Of a DNA stretch of 64,000 nucleotides, positions 50,419-59,166 are shown piece by piece. A program made the translations under genes and the position numbers. Under the pieces are notes generated by a model. That model had not been told where the DNA came from, did no database searches, and saw only the letters and a program-made list of their open reading frames with translations. This stretch comes from Fidelibacterota bacterium (GTDB lineage Bacteria > Fidelibacterota > Marinisomatia > Marinisomatales > TCS55), in assembly GCA_014239435.1 (NCBI GenBank), contig JAAZYX010000033.1, positions 1 through 64,000 of the forward strand, in the 5' to 3' direction. Each line of letters begins with the position of its first letter. Position 1 is the first letter of the stretch.

Positions 50419-53400
50419 TCACTTTAAGTAAGAAACCTTGCCGGTGTGAATATTATCATTGGACTGCACCTGATACACATAAATTCCACTTGCAATGGAA
50501 CGTCCCAATATATCGGTTCCCATCCAATGGAATTTCATTTCTCCCGGTCGGTTTGGAATTAGCGTCGCTTCATACAAATGACGACCAAGAATGTTATAAA
50601 TGGAAATACGAATCGGATCGGTGGAATAAGTGCGAATTGGGATTGTAACACTGCCATTGAAAGGATTGGGGTATGCAGACCCAACACTAAACTCAATCGG
50701 GATGGAATTTGAATTGACATCCAAGATCGGATCAATATGCAAAACTTGTCCATATAAATTCACCAAATCTGTTTTACCTGAACTACGAAGATCCTGCCAG
50801 TGCAAAAGCCAAGTATTTGAACTAGTTTCTCCAATAGAGATTAACTGCGGCAAATTCTGATTATGATATTCCGCGACAAGGACAATTGGAACATCCGCAG
50901 AACCTCCGGTTATTTTTGCACCGTAAATATCCAATCCGCCGGACAGTAACGGATCATCAACCACCGATCCGCGTTCATCTTCCCATACTACAAAAAATTC
51001 ATCATCAACAAGGCCAATGACTTCAGAATTATCTCGGTAAAATGTATCCAGATCGCAGCAGATTAGAATATTAGAATCCATTAATGCTGCATTTGTTAAG
51101 TCAACACGCTGACCGTATATAGAATAGGAATCACCGTTCCGAAAATCCGACCACGTTATTAAAGCGGTGGTTCCGTCATCAATGGCAATGGACGGATTTT
51201 TTTTATCATTAATAGCATCAGTCAAAATAAGCGGGTCATTACCAAAAAGTGCGTTCCCGTCCAAGTCAATAGCTTGACTATATATGTCCATTGCTGTTGA
51301 GGAAACTATGTTTTCCCAAACCAACAGTATTTTGTTAGAATCGGGAAGCATCTTTCCAATTAAATTTTTTGCATCGCCAGTGGATGACAAAGTCATTCCG
51401 CTAGACGTCCAACCTTCAGCAGGTGTGCCGGAGGAATCGAAGCGAACGTATTTATGAACTCCTGCATTCCAATTTTCTTCATACCAGAATATCATATAGT
51501 CACCGTCAGGAAGCGTAAATACTGTTTCAACATATTCGTTCTTTGATTCATTAGCAATTGCGGTCTCTGTTTCTAAAACACTTCCATCGTTTGCTAAAAC
51601 GGTAAAATAAATATCATAATCCCAATTATCATTTACCTCTGACCACATACACGCGATACCATATGAGTGCGGTGCAAGAAATAAATTAAACTGATCATTC
51701 GAGCCATCAAGCACTAATGAACCTGTACTGTCCCAAACATAGTCAAGGTTCATATCCAACCGATTTACAAGTGCTAAATTTGTTCCACTTGAATTATTAA
51801 ATATTCCGGTATAAACACTTTCATTCGAAACTATCATAACGGGTTCATATTCACCGGGATTTGACTGAAATGCTGTATGTACTAATTGCTTCCCATTCGA
51901 TTCTGTCGAATCGGCGCCAGTATCAGTAATAAAGTTTCCAAATAACACTTTCCCATATCTGTTATCTTCCCATGTCAAAAGCACACTACCATCATTAAAA
52001 CCTGCTGGTCGAACATAATTAATATCACCATCCATACCGTCCATTATTGTAATTCCGTTTTCCGGAAATCCAATCTGATCAAATTCATTGAGGATCTGGG
52101 ATTGAAGATTAATACTTCCACTTCCTTCGTCGGCGAACATGATGAACTGTCCAACAGCTTCGTCCGAAGTCACAACGGGGCTTGTCTGATTTCCATCTGC
52201 ATCAGAAATAACCAATCCAGAATCCGGTAACTGCCGGTTTCCATAAAGATCAAAATGCTGGGAGACAATATCTTGATTTGGGAATGTTCCGCGTTCCCAC
52301 ACAACAACTACACCTCCGTCATTATCTCCTGTAAAACGCACGCCGGATTGGGTCTCGAATGTAGAGTCAATCGAAATTCCGGACGAATCCCACATAATGG
52401 CACCGTTGACATCGATTTTTTGAATAAAATAATCCGGATAAATTGAATCGTATCTGTAATCTTCCCAAGAGGCAAATACGGACCCGCCATAACCGCGTTT
52501 CACACGAGGTCCTGCCTTGGATGCCGGATCTTTTGTAAGAGATCCCTCATCACTTAACATAAGCCCGGAGGTGTCAACCACTTGATACACTACTTCAGTA
52601 ATGCCCGATCCCTGCTGCCATACGACACAGGATTTTACTCCAGACATAAACGTTGTCTTCGGGCGTGATTCCAAATCCGTAGTATTCGCAATTGGCAATC
52701 CGTCTGAATCAAAATGCAGTTCTAAATTCTGATTAATTCTTTGGGCATACACGTCCAAATTTTCAGTACTCACACGTGCGTCTGACCACACTACAAGCGC
52801 ATCGCCATTTCCGGCATATTCAATACTTTTCGGTCCTTGTGTTCCCGCTGCTTCAATTATGGCAACACCGGTTCCTGGGTGACCGACATTATTATCGCTA
52901 TCCACATGGGTTCCGTAGATATCTGCATCGAGGCCGTTTCGTCCGTCCTCCCATGTTATAAATACCCCTCCGGAACTATCTGTACACATACTGATGGAAA
53001 TCTGTTTTCCATCCATTTGGCAGATGGCAACACCGGAACTGTCCATTTGAATTTCCCCTTCAGAATTGATATGCTGGATAAAAATATCACCTTCGTTATC
53101 AAGCCGGTAGTCCACCCAAGCAATAAATGCGCCTCCTGCGCCGTCCTCAATAGCGACGGGATCTTCCTGCCTTCCGGGTAATTCTGTAACTGCGATACCG
53201 CCTTCACCCCAGAATGCTGCTCCGGTAAAACTTACTTTCTGGGCGAAGATATCTCGATTCCCATTCCGGGTATCGGACCAAAATAAAATGGTTGATCCGC
53301 CACCGCCGGGACAAATGGTCTTTTGCCATTCGATATGAACACCTTGCCGAATCGGGAGTCCGTTGGATTCCCATACTTCGGTTTGCCCTAAAAGGGCAGC

Positions 53401-53442
53401 GGTTAAAACAAAGTTCAGTAAAATTATATATCTAATTTTCAT
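50419..53442 (-). CDS. large secreted W-x-D-x-R repeat protein with sorting domain
   Basis: A 1007-residue exported protein from ATG 53442 (signal MKIRYIILLNFVLTAALLGQ). The body consists of about ten loosely spaced repeats around a W-[SVE]-D-x-R...DI[YF]-x-Q pattern (FWSDTRNGNRDIFAQ, AWVDYRLDNEGDIFIQ, TWEDGRNGLDADIYG, VWSDARVSTENLDVYAQ, TWSDFRNGDSYSIYGQ), which probably form a beta-propeller-like structure. The C-terminal sorting domain reads SAYPNPFNGSVTIPI, YNILGRHLYEA, SGIYVYQV. Binding of a polymer or adhesion is a guess. The start was chosen because the earlier in-frame portion (36 residues) falls over the upstream gene and precedes the signal peptide. Confidence 0.8.
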   Translation of the reverse strand: MKIRYIILLNFVLTAALLGQTEVWESNGLPIRQGVHIEWQKTICPGGGGSTILFWSDTRNGNRDIFAQKVSFTGAAFWGEGGIAVTELPGRQEDPVAIEDGAGGAFIAWVDYRLDNEGDIFIQHINSEGEIQMDSSGVAICQMDGKQISISMCTDSSGGVFITWEDGRNGLDADIYGTHVDSDNNVGHPGTGVAIIEAAGTQGPKSIEYAGNGDALVVWSDARVSTENLDVYAQRINQNLELHFDSDGLPIANTTDLESRPKTTFMSGVKSCVVWQQGSGITEVVYQVVDTSGLMLSDEGSLTKDPASKAGPRVKRGYGGSVFASWEDYRYDSIYPDYFIQKIDVNGAIMWDSSGISIDSTFETQSGVRFTGDNDGGVVVVWERGTFPNQDIVSQHFDLYGNRQLPDSGLVISDADGNQTSPVVTSDEAVGQFIMFADEGSGSINLQSQILNEFDQIGFPENGITIMDGMDGDINYVRPAGFNDGSVLLTWEDNRYGKVLFGNFITDTGADSTESNGKQLVHTAFQSNPGEYEPVMIVSNESVYTGIFNNSSGTNLALVNRLDMNLDYVWDSTGSLVLDGSNDQFNLFLAPHSYGIACMWSEVNDNWDYDIYFTVLANDGSVLETETAIANESKNEYVETVFTLPDGDYMIFWYEENWNAGVHKYVRFDSSGTPAEGWTSSGMTLSSTGDAKNLIGKMLPDSNKILLVWENIVSSTAMDIYSQAIDLDGNALFGNDPLILTDAINDKKNPSIAIDDGTTALITWSDFRNGDSYSIYGQRVDLTNAALMDSNILICCDLDTFYRDNSEVIGLVDDEFFVVWEDERGSVVDDPLLSGGLDIYGAKITGGSADVPIVLVAEYHNQNLPQLISIGETSSNTWLLHWQDLRSSGKTDLVNLYGQVLHIDPILDVNSNSIPIEFSVGSAYPNPFNGSVTIPIRTYSTDPIRISIYNILGRHLYEATLIPNRPGEMKFHWMGTDILGRSIASGIYVYQVQSNDNIHTGKVSYLK

Positions 53443-53455
53443 CGAATTTATTTCC

Positions 53456-54475
53456 TTATTTCTTAATCGAAAGGATCTGCAACCCTTCCCGGGTGCACGC
53501 AAGAATATAGCTAGATTCATGAACTGTTTTATACACATAGCCAATGTCATGAATTCCGCGAGATACCGGCGCCGACGGATTAGAAATATCGTATAACGCT
53601 ATGCCGCCGGAAGCGAGAGATAATACTGCGGTATTGCCAGAAACGGACACATGTGTTACATACAAGTCTTCGGCAAATTGGACGGGTGTACTAAAGGATG
53701 TGCCTGAAATGGGAATGTAATAAGCACCGCCGCCTTCCGAACCTATAAATAGGCCGTTATCAGTTAATGTAACTTTATCTGCATTTCCTTCTGTATCGGC
53801 CGAATCCACTTTTACCGGATCAGATTTAATATTGCTTATTTGATACAAACTTACCCCAGTTTGATCGGTCGTTTGCGCCAGAAGGCTTCCATACCTATCA
53901 ATCCCAGTTGGTTTTCCTGCTTCCCAGATTTCATCCCCTGAGGTTTGAGACCATTCTCCCCAACTCTGCAACTCAAAATAATTCCATTTTAGACCGTCAT
54001 CATTGTCAGCAGCATATATCGTGAATCCGCTTGAATCATCCATTACTCGTATTTCGCGGGTTTTATCACTCATCTTTGCACCATCCCAATTGAGACTATC
54101 GTTTCCAATTTTATCTATAATGTTTACCAGTGAGTTGCTTTCCACTGCAAGAATAACCCGATGTTTTTCGGAATACTCTACCTGAGAAATATCTCCAAAA
54201 TCCTGTCCAGGCAAATAGGAATCCATGGCTGCAACAAGAGATGGATTGGTTCCAGTGCTTAAAAATGCTGACATATCCCAAATTTGGAATCCATTCTGAC
54301 CGGCGGCAACATAGGCTGTATCATTTACAACCGCTACTGATCTGCAGTATCCTATCGTATTCAGGATAGAAATTCTATCGATGTCCCAAACAGAATCGGT
54401 GTCAGGTTCCATACATGACTGCAGCATGAAAATTGCCAAAAAGCTAAGTCCATTTAAATGTTTAATACGTGTCAA
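53456..54475 (-). CDS. lipoprotein with LVIVD-type propeller repeats
   Basis: A 339-residue lipoprotein. I start it at TTG 54475, because GGAGG lies 7 bp before it and the resulting N-terminus (MTRIKHLNGLSFLAIFMLQSC) is a clean lipoprotein signal with lipobox LQSC. The longer ORF beginning at 54520 would overlap the barrel gene by 59 bp. The mature part has repeats of the kind V-x-D-x-A-Y-V-A-x-G-x-x-G-F-Q-I-W-D (for example AVVNDTAYVAAGQNGFQIWD, VSGNTAVLSLASGGIALYD), probably a beta-propeller. It follows the barrel, exported protein and pgs genes in one unit. Confidence 0.8.
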   Translation of the reverse strand: MTRIKHLNGLSFLAIFMLQSCMEPDTDSVWDIDRISILNTIGYCRSVAVVNDTAYVAAGQNGFQIWDMSAFLSTGTNPSLVAAMDSYLPGQDFGDISQVEYSEKHRVILAVESNSLVNIIDKIGNDSLNWDGAKMSDKTREIRVMDDSSGFTIYAADNDDGLKWNYFELQSWGEWSQTSGDEIWEAGKPTGIDRYGSLLAQTTDQTGVSLYQISNIKSDPVKVDSADTEGNADKVTLTDNGLFIGSEGGGAYYIPISGTSFSTPVQFAEDLYVTHVSVSGNTAVLSLASGGIALYDISNPSAPVSRGIHDIGYVYKTVHESSYILACTREGLQILSIKK

Positions 54476-55505
54476 AGACCGTCCTCCATCCAATTTCCAT
54501 CCACACCTGAACTTGCTCAAAAGATTTCAATCCCTGCACCCAGCTAAAATCAGAGTGTGTTGTTCTTTCACGATTTCTTGCCATGAGTTTTACCGTTAAT
54601 GATTCTGAAATATTTTTTTTCACCCATACGTCCAATTTACGGTCTGTGTGCTCCCTGCCGCTGTGAAGTGGATCATCTAAAGATTCAGCTGCGTATTCGC
54701 GAATTTCCTGCCGAAATGCACATCCTAATTCATCAAAAATCCAAACAGAGTTGGATGATTTAAGCGGAATATATAATTGTGTGTATTCATATGATCTGTC
54801 CAAATCGCTGGAACGGGCCGTTTCTCCAAAAGTGATATTTTCCGCTTTGCCTGTTTCGCCTTCCACACTCAGTGTCATATTCCACTGAGTTTTCCAGGAT
54901 AAGCGTCCTTTTTGATAGATAATGTCCAAATTAAATTCTGAAAATTCGCTGTTATAATACCGCTGTAAATATCCGCCTGAAACCGAAAGCCAAGTCCGGC
55001 GTGCAATAGGATAGGATAAGGCAATCTGCTGATCTCGATCAGAAAACATGCACGCAATTAAAAGAGCATTGCTCATATCTTTATTGACGTAGTCCCGCAG
55101 GTAAAAATCGGATAAAGCGCGAATAGAATATTTTAATGATCGGTATGGACCCCAGCGGTACTTCAATTCTAATTTTCCACTGGTATATTTTTTATCCGGA
55201 CTGTGAGAATACCGTATGAGCGCGGCGTTTCCGGAAACAGTCATTTTCCGTTTTCTGCTAAATGTGAACACAGATTTTCCCGTTAATTCACCTCGAAGAT
55301 AATGAGAATCAAATGTGGACATCGCGCCCAGTAAATCCTGCTGCCACGCGGCGGATGTTTGCTCACCTTTGGAAAGGCGCAGCACATTGGAGTCGTATCC
55401 ATTCCTCATATTAAGATGGAAGTACACCGGCGTTTTGAAATAAGATGCTAATCCTTGACAGTATCCCATTCCAAAAAGAAAAATACCAATCTGAATGAAT
55501 CGCAT
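54462..55505 (-). CDS. predicted outer-membrane beta-barrel protein
   Basis: A 347-residue exported protein of no named family. The signal peptide (FIQIGIFLFGMGYCQG) is followed by alternating amphipathic strands, many starting or ending with Tyr/Trp (KYTSGKLELKYRWGPYRS, RTWLSVSGGYLQRYY, FEQVQVWMEIGWRTVF). The count suits a barrel of about 16 strands. Its start overlaps the stop of the preceding exported-protein gene as TAATG. The position directly after pgsB-pgsC-pgsW suggests a channel or anchor for the polymer, an inference only. Confidence 0.7.
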   Translation of the reverse strand: MRFIQIGIFLFGMGYCQGLASYFKTPVYFHLNMRNGYDSNVLRLSKGEQTSAAWQQDLLGAMSTFDSHYLRGELTGKSVFTFSRKRKMTVSGNAALIRYSHSPDKKYTSGKLELKYRWGPYRSLKYSIRALSDFYLRDYVNKDMSNALLIACMFSDRDQQIALSYPIARRTWLSVSGGYLQRYYNSEFSEFNLDIIYQKGRLSWKTQWNMTLSVEGETGKAENITFGETARSSDLDRSYEYTQLYIPLKSSNSVWIFDELGCAFRQEIREYAAESLDDPLHSGREHTDRKLDVWVKKNISESLTVKLMARNRERTTHSDFSWVQGLKSFEQVQVWMEIGWRTVFDTY

Positions 55506-56389
55506 TATTTGAATTCCAAAAATCTGAGAAATGCTGTTTTATCTTTTTCTAAAATTTTAACCGTAATGACGTGGTCTCCTTCTGAAAGGTTCACTTCACA
55601 GGTACGCCATTTTGCGGGAACTATATTATCATTTGACTCCACCGATGATGTGTTGGATCGTTCTGTGTTGAAGAAATACGTGCCGATAATATCCTTCCCT
55701 TCACGCAATTGAAGTCGATATGCCTCCTCAATTCCCATCCATTCTTCAAAGGACAATCTGCTTGTGACTCTGAGCGTATTTGGTCCTTTTACTGCAATTT
55801 GCAGCGGTGTGTGGCTATTCAGTTCAAAATATTCGATTTCCTTTTCACCTACTTTAACAAGTTTACTGATTTGGTGAATCATGGGCGTCAGAATTTTTTT
55901 AGCGCCTTTTGGAAGTTCAAATGTTTTAGCAATTGCGCGCATCAGCACCGGATATTTCTGATCTTCAGATGTCACTACGCGCACCCAATGCCGCCCCTCC
56001 GGAACATTGATTGTATATTGCCCGGAATGGGTATAATGATGGTTTGGATGCTGAATGGACCTGATTCCCTTTTGACGCAGATATTTATGCCGGACATGAA
56101 TGGTGTCTGCTTCGTCTAACATTATATCATATTTGAATTTATGGCGTGTTTTTTTACCGGGTTTCATAGCAGGAAACCGAGTGATGAATTTTAACCGGAC
56201 CGGACCATTTACGGCATACATCAATCCTTCGGATCGTACCGCGTAATACAACCTTCGTTTTCCGCTTACAATAAGGATTTCTTTTTCTTCTCCGCCTTCT
56301 ACAGGTTTCAAAAGCTCAGCAAAAAGGACATCCATTGACCCTAAGAAAATACTGAAAAGAAGTAATTTACAATACGCTGTCAGGTTCAT
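55505..56389 (-). CDS. exported protein in the pgs operon
   Basis: A 294-residue protein with signal peptide (LLLFSIFLGSMDVLFAE) and no recognised family. It appears to contain two similar beta-sandwich units, each with a short motif like EGRHWVRVVTSED and EGDHVITVKILEKD and a PVRLKFITR / PNTLRVTSR element. It overlaps pgsW by 23 bp and the barrel gene by 1 bp, so all four are surely co-translated. A periplasmic role between inner-membrane synthase and outer-membrane barrel is a reasonable inference. Confidence 0.75.
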   Translation of the reverse strand: MNLTAYCKLLLFSIFLGSMDVLFAELLKPVEGGEEKEILIVSGKRRLYYAVRSEGLMYAVNGPVRLKFITRFPAMKPGKKTRHKFKYDIMLDEADTIHVRHKYLRQKGIRSIQHPNHHYTHSGQYTINVPEGRHWVRVVTSEDQKYPVLMRAIAKTFELPKGAKKILTPMIHQISKLVKVGEKEIEYFELNSHTPLQIAVKGPNTLRVTSRLSFEEWMGIEEAYRLQLREGKDIIGTYFFNTERSNTSSVESNDNIVPAKWRTCEVNLSEGDHVITVKILEKDKTAFLRFLEFK

Positions 56390-57521
56390 GTTCCTTCATC
56401 CGTTCATTAATTTGATTATGGCTGTGCCGTCCAACCGCAAATACCATTCCGGCAACCAGAATGAAACACAGAGCAGTAACGGTCATATTAAAGTGTTCAA
56501 CCGCATACAATGGTCCTTTCCCGATTTCAGGGATCGGTATCGGAGCAAAAGGCATTTGAAGCATTTCCGTCAATTCTGTTATGTTTAAAATATGTAGAGC
56601 ATTGATACCGGATTTTACAAATCGCGCCATAACGCCTTCAATGCCTTCTTCCCGGCTGATGGGTTCAATTTTAGCTCGTGTTACCAATCCCGGATTCAGA
56701 AGCTTCAGATTAAACGACGTTCCCAGGCTGGCGACACCGCCGCCGATATTGATCATAAAATCATATCCATTTATGGGGCCGTATTTTTTAAGTGTTTCCA
56801 TCCGTAAATCAATATTTGCTGACAAATTATTTGCCCTAATGATCGGCAGTCCGTGTTGCTCTATATTCTGTACAATCAGGTTTCTTCCCCTTGGGCTCAG
56901 CAAGCGTCCAAGGTCATTTCTGCCACCAATCGAAGCGGCTAATGATTTGTTTGATAATATTCCATTTTGAACGAGAATCGCCTCCATATCGAGCCAGGTA
57001 AAATCGGGGTAATTCGCGCCCCATTGGGATGCGCCCAATGAAGCCAATGTGATTGTTTCTATTCCAATGGTTTCTGCGGCAATCAGCACAGCCATATTTG
57101 CGCCTGGCATAGAACCGGTTAATAATACAGCCGCTGTATCTCCGCTTTTTAATCCCGCGCGAGAAAACAGCTCTACCATCGCAGCGGCAAAATTAGGGTC
57201 GAGTGTTGTCAATTTTGCATCAAGATCACCTTCGTCCGTAGTAATAAGGCTGAATTGTGCCCCAACAAGGCCAGTTTCATTTGGATCGTTTTCAATATCC
57301 ATAAAAACGCCTTTTTCCATTCGGGACAATTTCAAGATTTCCATTGCTTCCTGCATGCGTTCAGCAGCCATGACTTTCATTCCGTAATTTTCGGATACTT
57401 TTTCAATCCTCGAATTAAAAGCAAACCAAAAACACAATGTGCTCACACCGGCCATAATGGCTAAGGTACGTGTCATTTGAATCACAGGCCTGAACATTCC
57501 CGACATTGACGGATTAGGCAT
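56367..57521 (-). CDS. pgsW: poly-gamma-glutamate system protein PgsW
   Basis: A 384-residue membrane protein of the family that accompanies PgsB and PgsC in many bacteria. There is one helix near the N-terminus (about 18-36, TLAIMAGVSTLCFWFAF) and another near the C-terminus (ALCFILVAGMVFAVG), so the middle is probably exported. The middle has the family-like segments LLTGSMPGANMAVLIAAE, TLASLGASQWGANYPDFTWLD and INIGGGVASLGTS. The biochemical role is not established. It overlaps pgsC by 8 bp. Confidence 0.88.
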   Translation of the reverse strand: MPNPSMSGMFRPVIQMTRTLAIMAGVSTLCFWFAFNSRIEKVSENYGMKVMAAERMQEAMEILKLSRMEKGVFMDIENDPNETGLVGAQFSLITTDEGDLDAKLTTLDPNFAAAMVELFSRAGLKSGDTAAVLLTGSMPGANMAVLIAAETIGIETITLASLGASQWGANYPDFTWLDMEAILVQNGILSNKSLAASIGGRNDLGRLLSPRGRNLIVQNIEQHGLPIIRANNLSANIDLRMETLKKYGPINGYDFMINIGGGVASLGTSFNLKLLNPGLVTRAKIEPISREEGIEGVMARFVKSGINALHILNITELTEMLQMPFAPIPIPEIGKGPLYAVEHFNMTVTALCFILVAGMVFAVGRHSHNQINERMKEHEPDSVL

Positions 57522-57957
57522 TCAGGGCACCTCCCGACAACAACATAACCATTAGTTTTACGAGAACGGCAGTAATGATTATCACTGAAACAGTTCGTAT
57601 AACCCCCTGCCGATCCATCCAACTTGCGATAAGCCCAGGAATAATATTACCGATGACTGCTAGAGAAACATTATCGACGGGTGAAAAAAGCAAATTACGG
57701 GAAGCATATCCTACCATAAATCCAAGAATAAGAGCCAAAACTAGGCGTCGCTTTCCGTATATAAACATGAATCTTCCCAATCCTCGAATGATAGCCAAAA
57801 CCAGTGCGGCCGCAAGCAAGGTTACCAACACCTGAACCGGCTGATTAAGATTCATTGCGATATACCCCGGAACAATAATTCCTCCAGCCGTAACGCCAAG
57901 CGTTTCAGATAATATCAAACTTAAGACAATACCCAAACCAATGGTAATCTCAACCAT
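57514..57957 (-). CDS. pgsC: poly-gamma-glutamate synthesis protein PgsC/CapC
   Basis: A 147-residue integral membrane protein, the usual length (149 in Bacillus). It opens MVEITIGLGIVLSLILSETLGVTAGGIIVPGYIAM, very characteristic of PgsC, and has four or five helices. Together with PgsB it forms the membrane complex that ligates glutamate through gamma-carboxyl groups and threads the chain outward. The ATG at 57957 overlaps the pgsB stop by 8 bp; the longer ORF start is rejected because it adds 22 residues before this conserved beginning. Confidence 0.94.
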   Translation of the reverse strand: MVEITIGLGIVLSLILSETLGVTAGGIIVPGYIAMNLNQPVQVLVTLLAAALVLAIIRGLGRFMFIYGKRRLVLALILGFMVGYASRNLLFSPVDNVSLAVIGNIIPGLIASWMDRQGVIRTVSVIIITAVLVKLMVMLLSGGALNA

Positions 57958-59128
57958 GATGTCGATACGGTTTAATGTGGTCAACCAATTCCTGTCCGAA
58001 TCCAACCTGATTCCCCATGGCATACACTAATGAATCATCCGGAAGCTTTGCAAAAACATCAGAAACTGTTTTAACACTGTCTTGAGAATGAATCCATGTA
58101 ATATTCGTATTAGGAGAATAATGTTTTAAATGGCTGTACATTTTTTCAAGATTATCTCCACGGATGATACAGTGGTCGGGTTTTATTTCTTCCATGATAA
58201 GGCTTAATAGCTGGCGGGATCGTGTACGTCTGTCTTCACGCGTATTCAGGAAAACACAGGACTTTCCTTTCCAGGAAAATCGACGTGCTGTATAATTCCA
58301 TATTGTAAGTGTGGATACTGGATCGTTTGCGGCCATACCATTTATGAACGAAACGGATCTGTCCTGATAATCCAATTTCCATGCAATCAGCGCACCCAAA
58401 TCTGGGCTTACATTTACCATACCGTCCAGTGCAACAGACCGTTCCACTCCTGCTTGTTTGCACACCTCTAGGGCCAATGCCACATTTTGTGGATGCTCCA
58501 TGTAAGAAAATTGATCGAGAATTTCTTCGCCGATTTTCGACTCATCAACTGTAACCAACCGCGTCTCTCTTTTTGTGGACACCACGTCAAAAACATTTGA
58601 AACAGTTTCATCTCCCGTAATAAGAATACCCTGTCTTGGAATCGTGTTGCTCAAGGAAGATGCAATATCGGTCAGAGTGTGACCCATTTCATCTACATGA
58701 TCTGGACGCACGTTTGTTATGACACCAATGTGAGATCTTACCATTTCCTGTTCTGCTACCCATTGATATTGCGGCTGGACTGCCATGCATTCAAGCACCA
58801 CCGCATCGGGTTTATCCTGAGCAAAATATTTTAACAGGCGCACCTGTTCTCCGATGGAAGGTGATCTAAGCCGGTGGATAATCCTGTCCTTCCCTTCCGG
58901 ATCAATAACTCTGGGAGCTGTGCCCGTAGTTTTAGCATATGTTTTCAATCCGCCTGCGCGAAGGCCTGCCGCAACAAGACGTGTTACACTTGATTTTCCC
59001 CGTGTTCCATTGATGTGAATTCTGAGAGGAAGGGCAGCCAAAACCTGTTTGTGACGGAAATACTCGATACCCCCTGCCAAAATCAGGCTTAAGGTAATAA
59101 TGGACAAAACGATCATCGGTGAAAACAT
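57950..59128 (-). CDS. pgsB: poly-gamma-glutamate synthase PgsB/CapB
   Basis: An ATP-dependent amide ligase of the Mur-ligase superfamily that makes poly-gamma-glutamate. The 392-residue protein has an N-terminal membrane segment, the P-loop GTRGKSS (residues 41-47), ETTGTAPR-like KTTGTAPRVIDPEG, VVLECMAVQP, and VITNVRPDHVDEMG (Mur-type metal site). It is as long as the Bacillus protein (393). No CapA/PgsA and no PgdS/CapD hydrolase gene is seen here, so release or anchoring must use other proteins. The gene leads a tightly overlapping operon. Confidence 0.95.
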   Translation of the reverse strand: MFSPMIVLSIITLSLILAGGIEYFRHKQVLAALPLRIHINGTRGKSSVTRLVAAGLRAGGLKTYAKTTGTAPRVIDPEGKDRIIHRLRSPSIGEQVRLLKYFAQDKPDAVVLECMAVQPQYQWVAEQEMVRSHIGVITNVRPDHVDEMGHTLTDIASSLSNTIPRQGILITGDETVSNVFDVVSTKRETRLVTVDESKIGEEILDQFSYMEHPQNVALALEVCKQAGVERSVALDGMVNVSPDLGALIAWKLDYQDRSVSFINGMAANDPVSTLTIWNYTARRFSWKGKSCVFLNTREDRRTRSRQLLSLIMEEIKPDHCIIRGDNLEKMYSHLKHYSPNTNITWIHSQDSVKTVSDVFAKLPDDSLVYAMGNQVGFGQELVDHIKPYRHHG

Positions 59129-59166
59129 GGTGAAATACCTTTACGTTTCAGACCGGAATCAAATGA

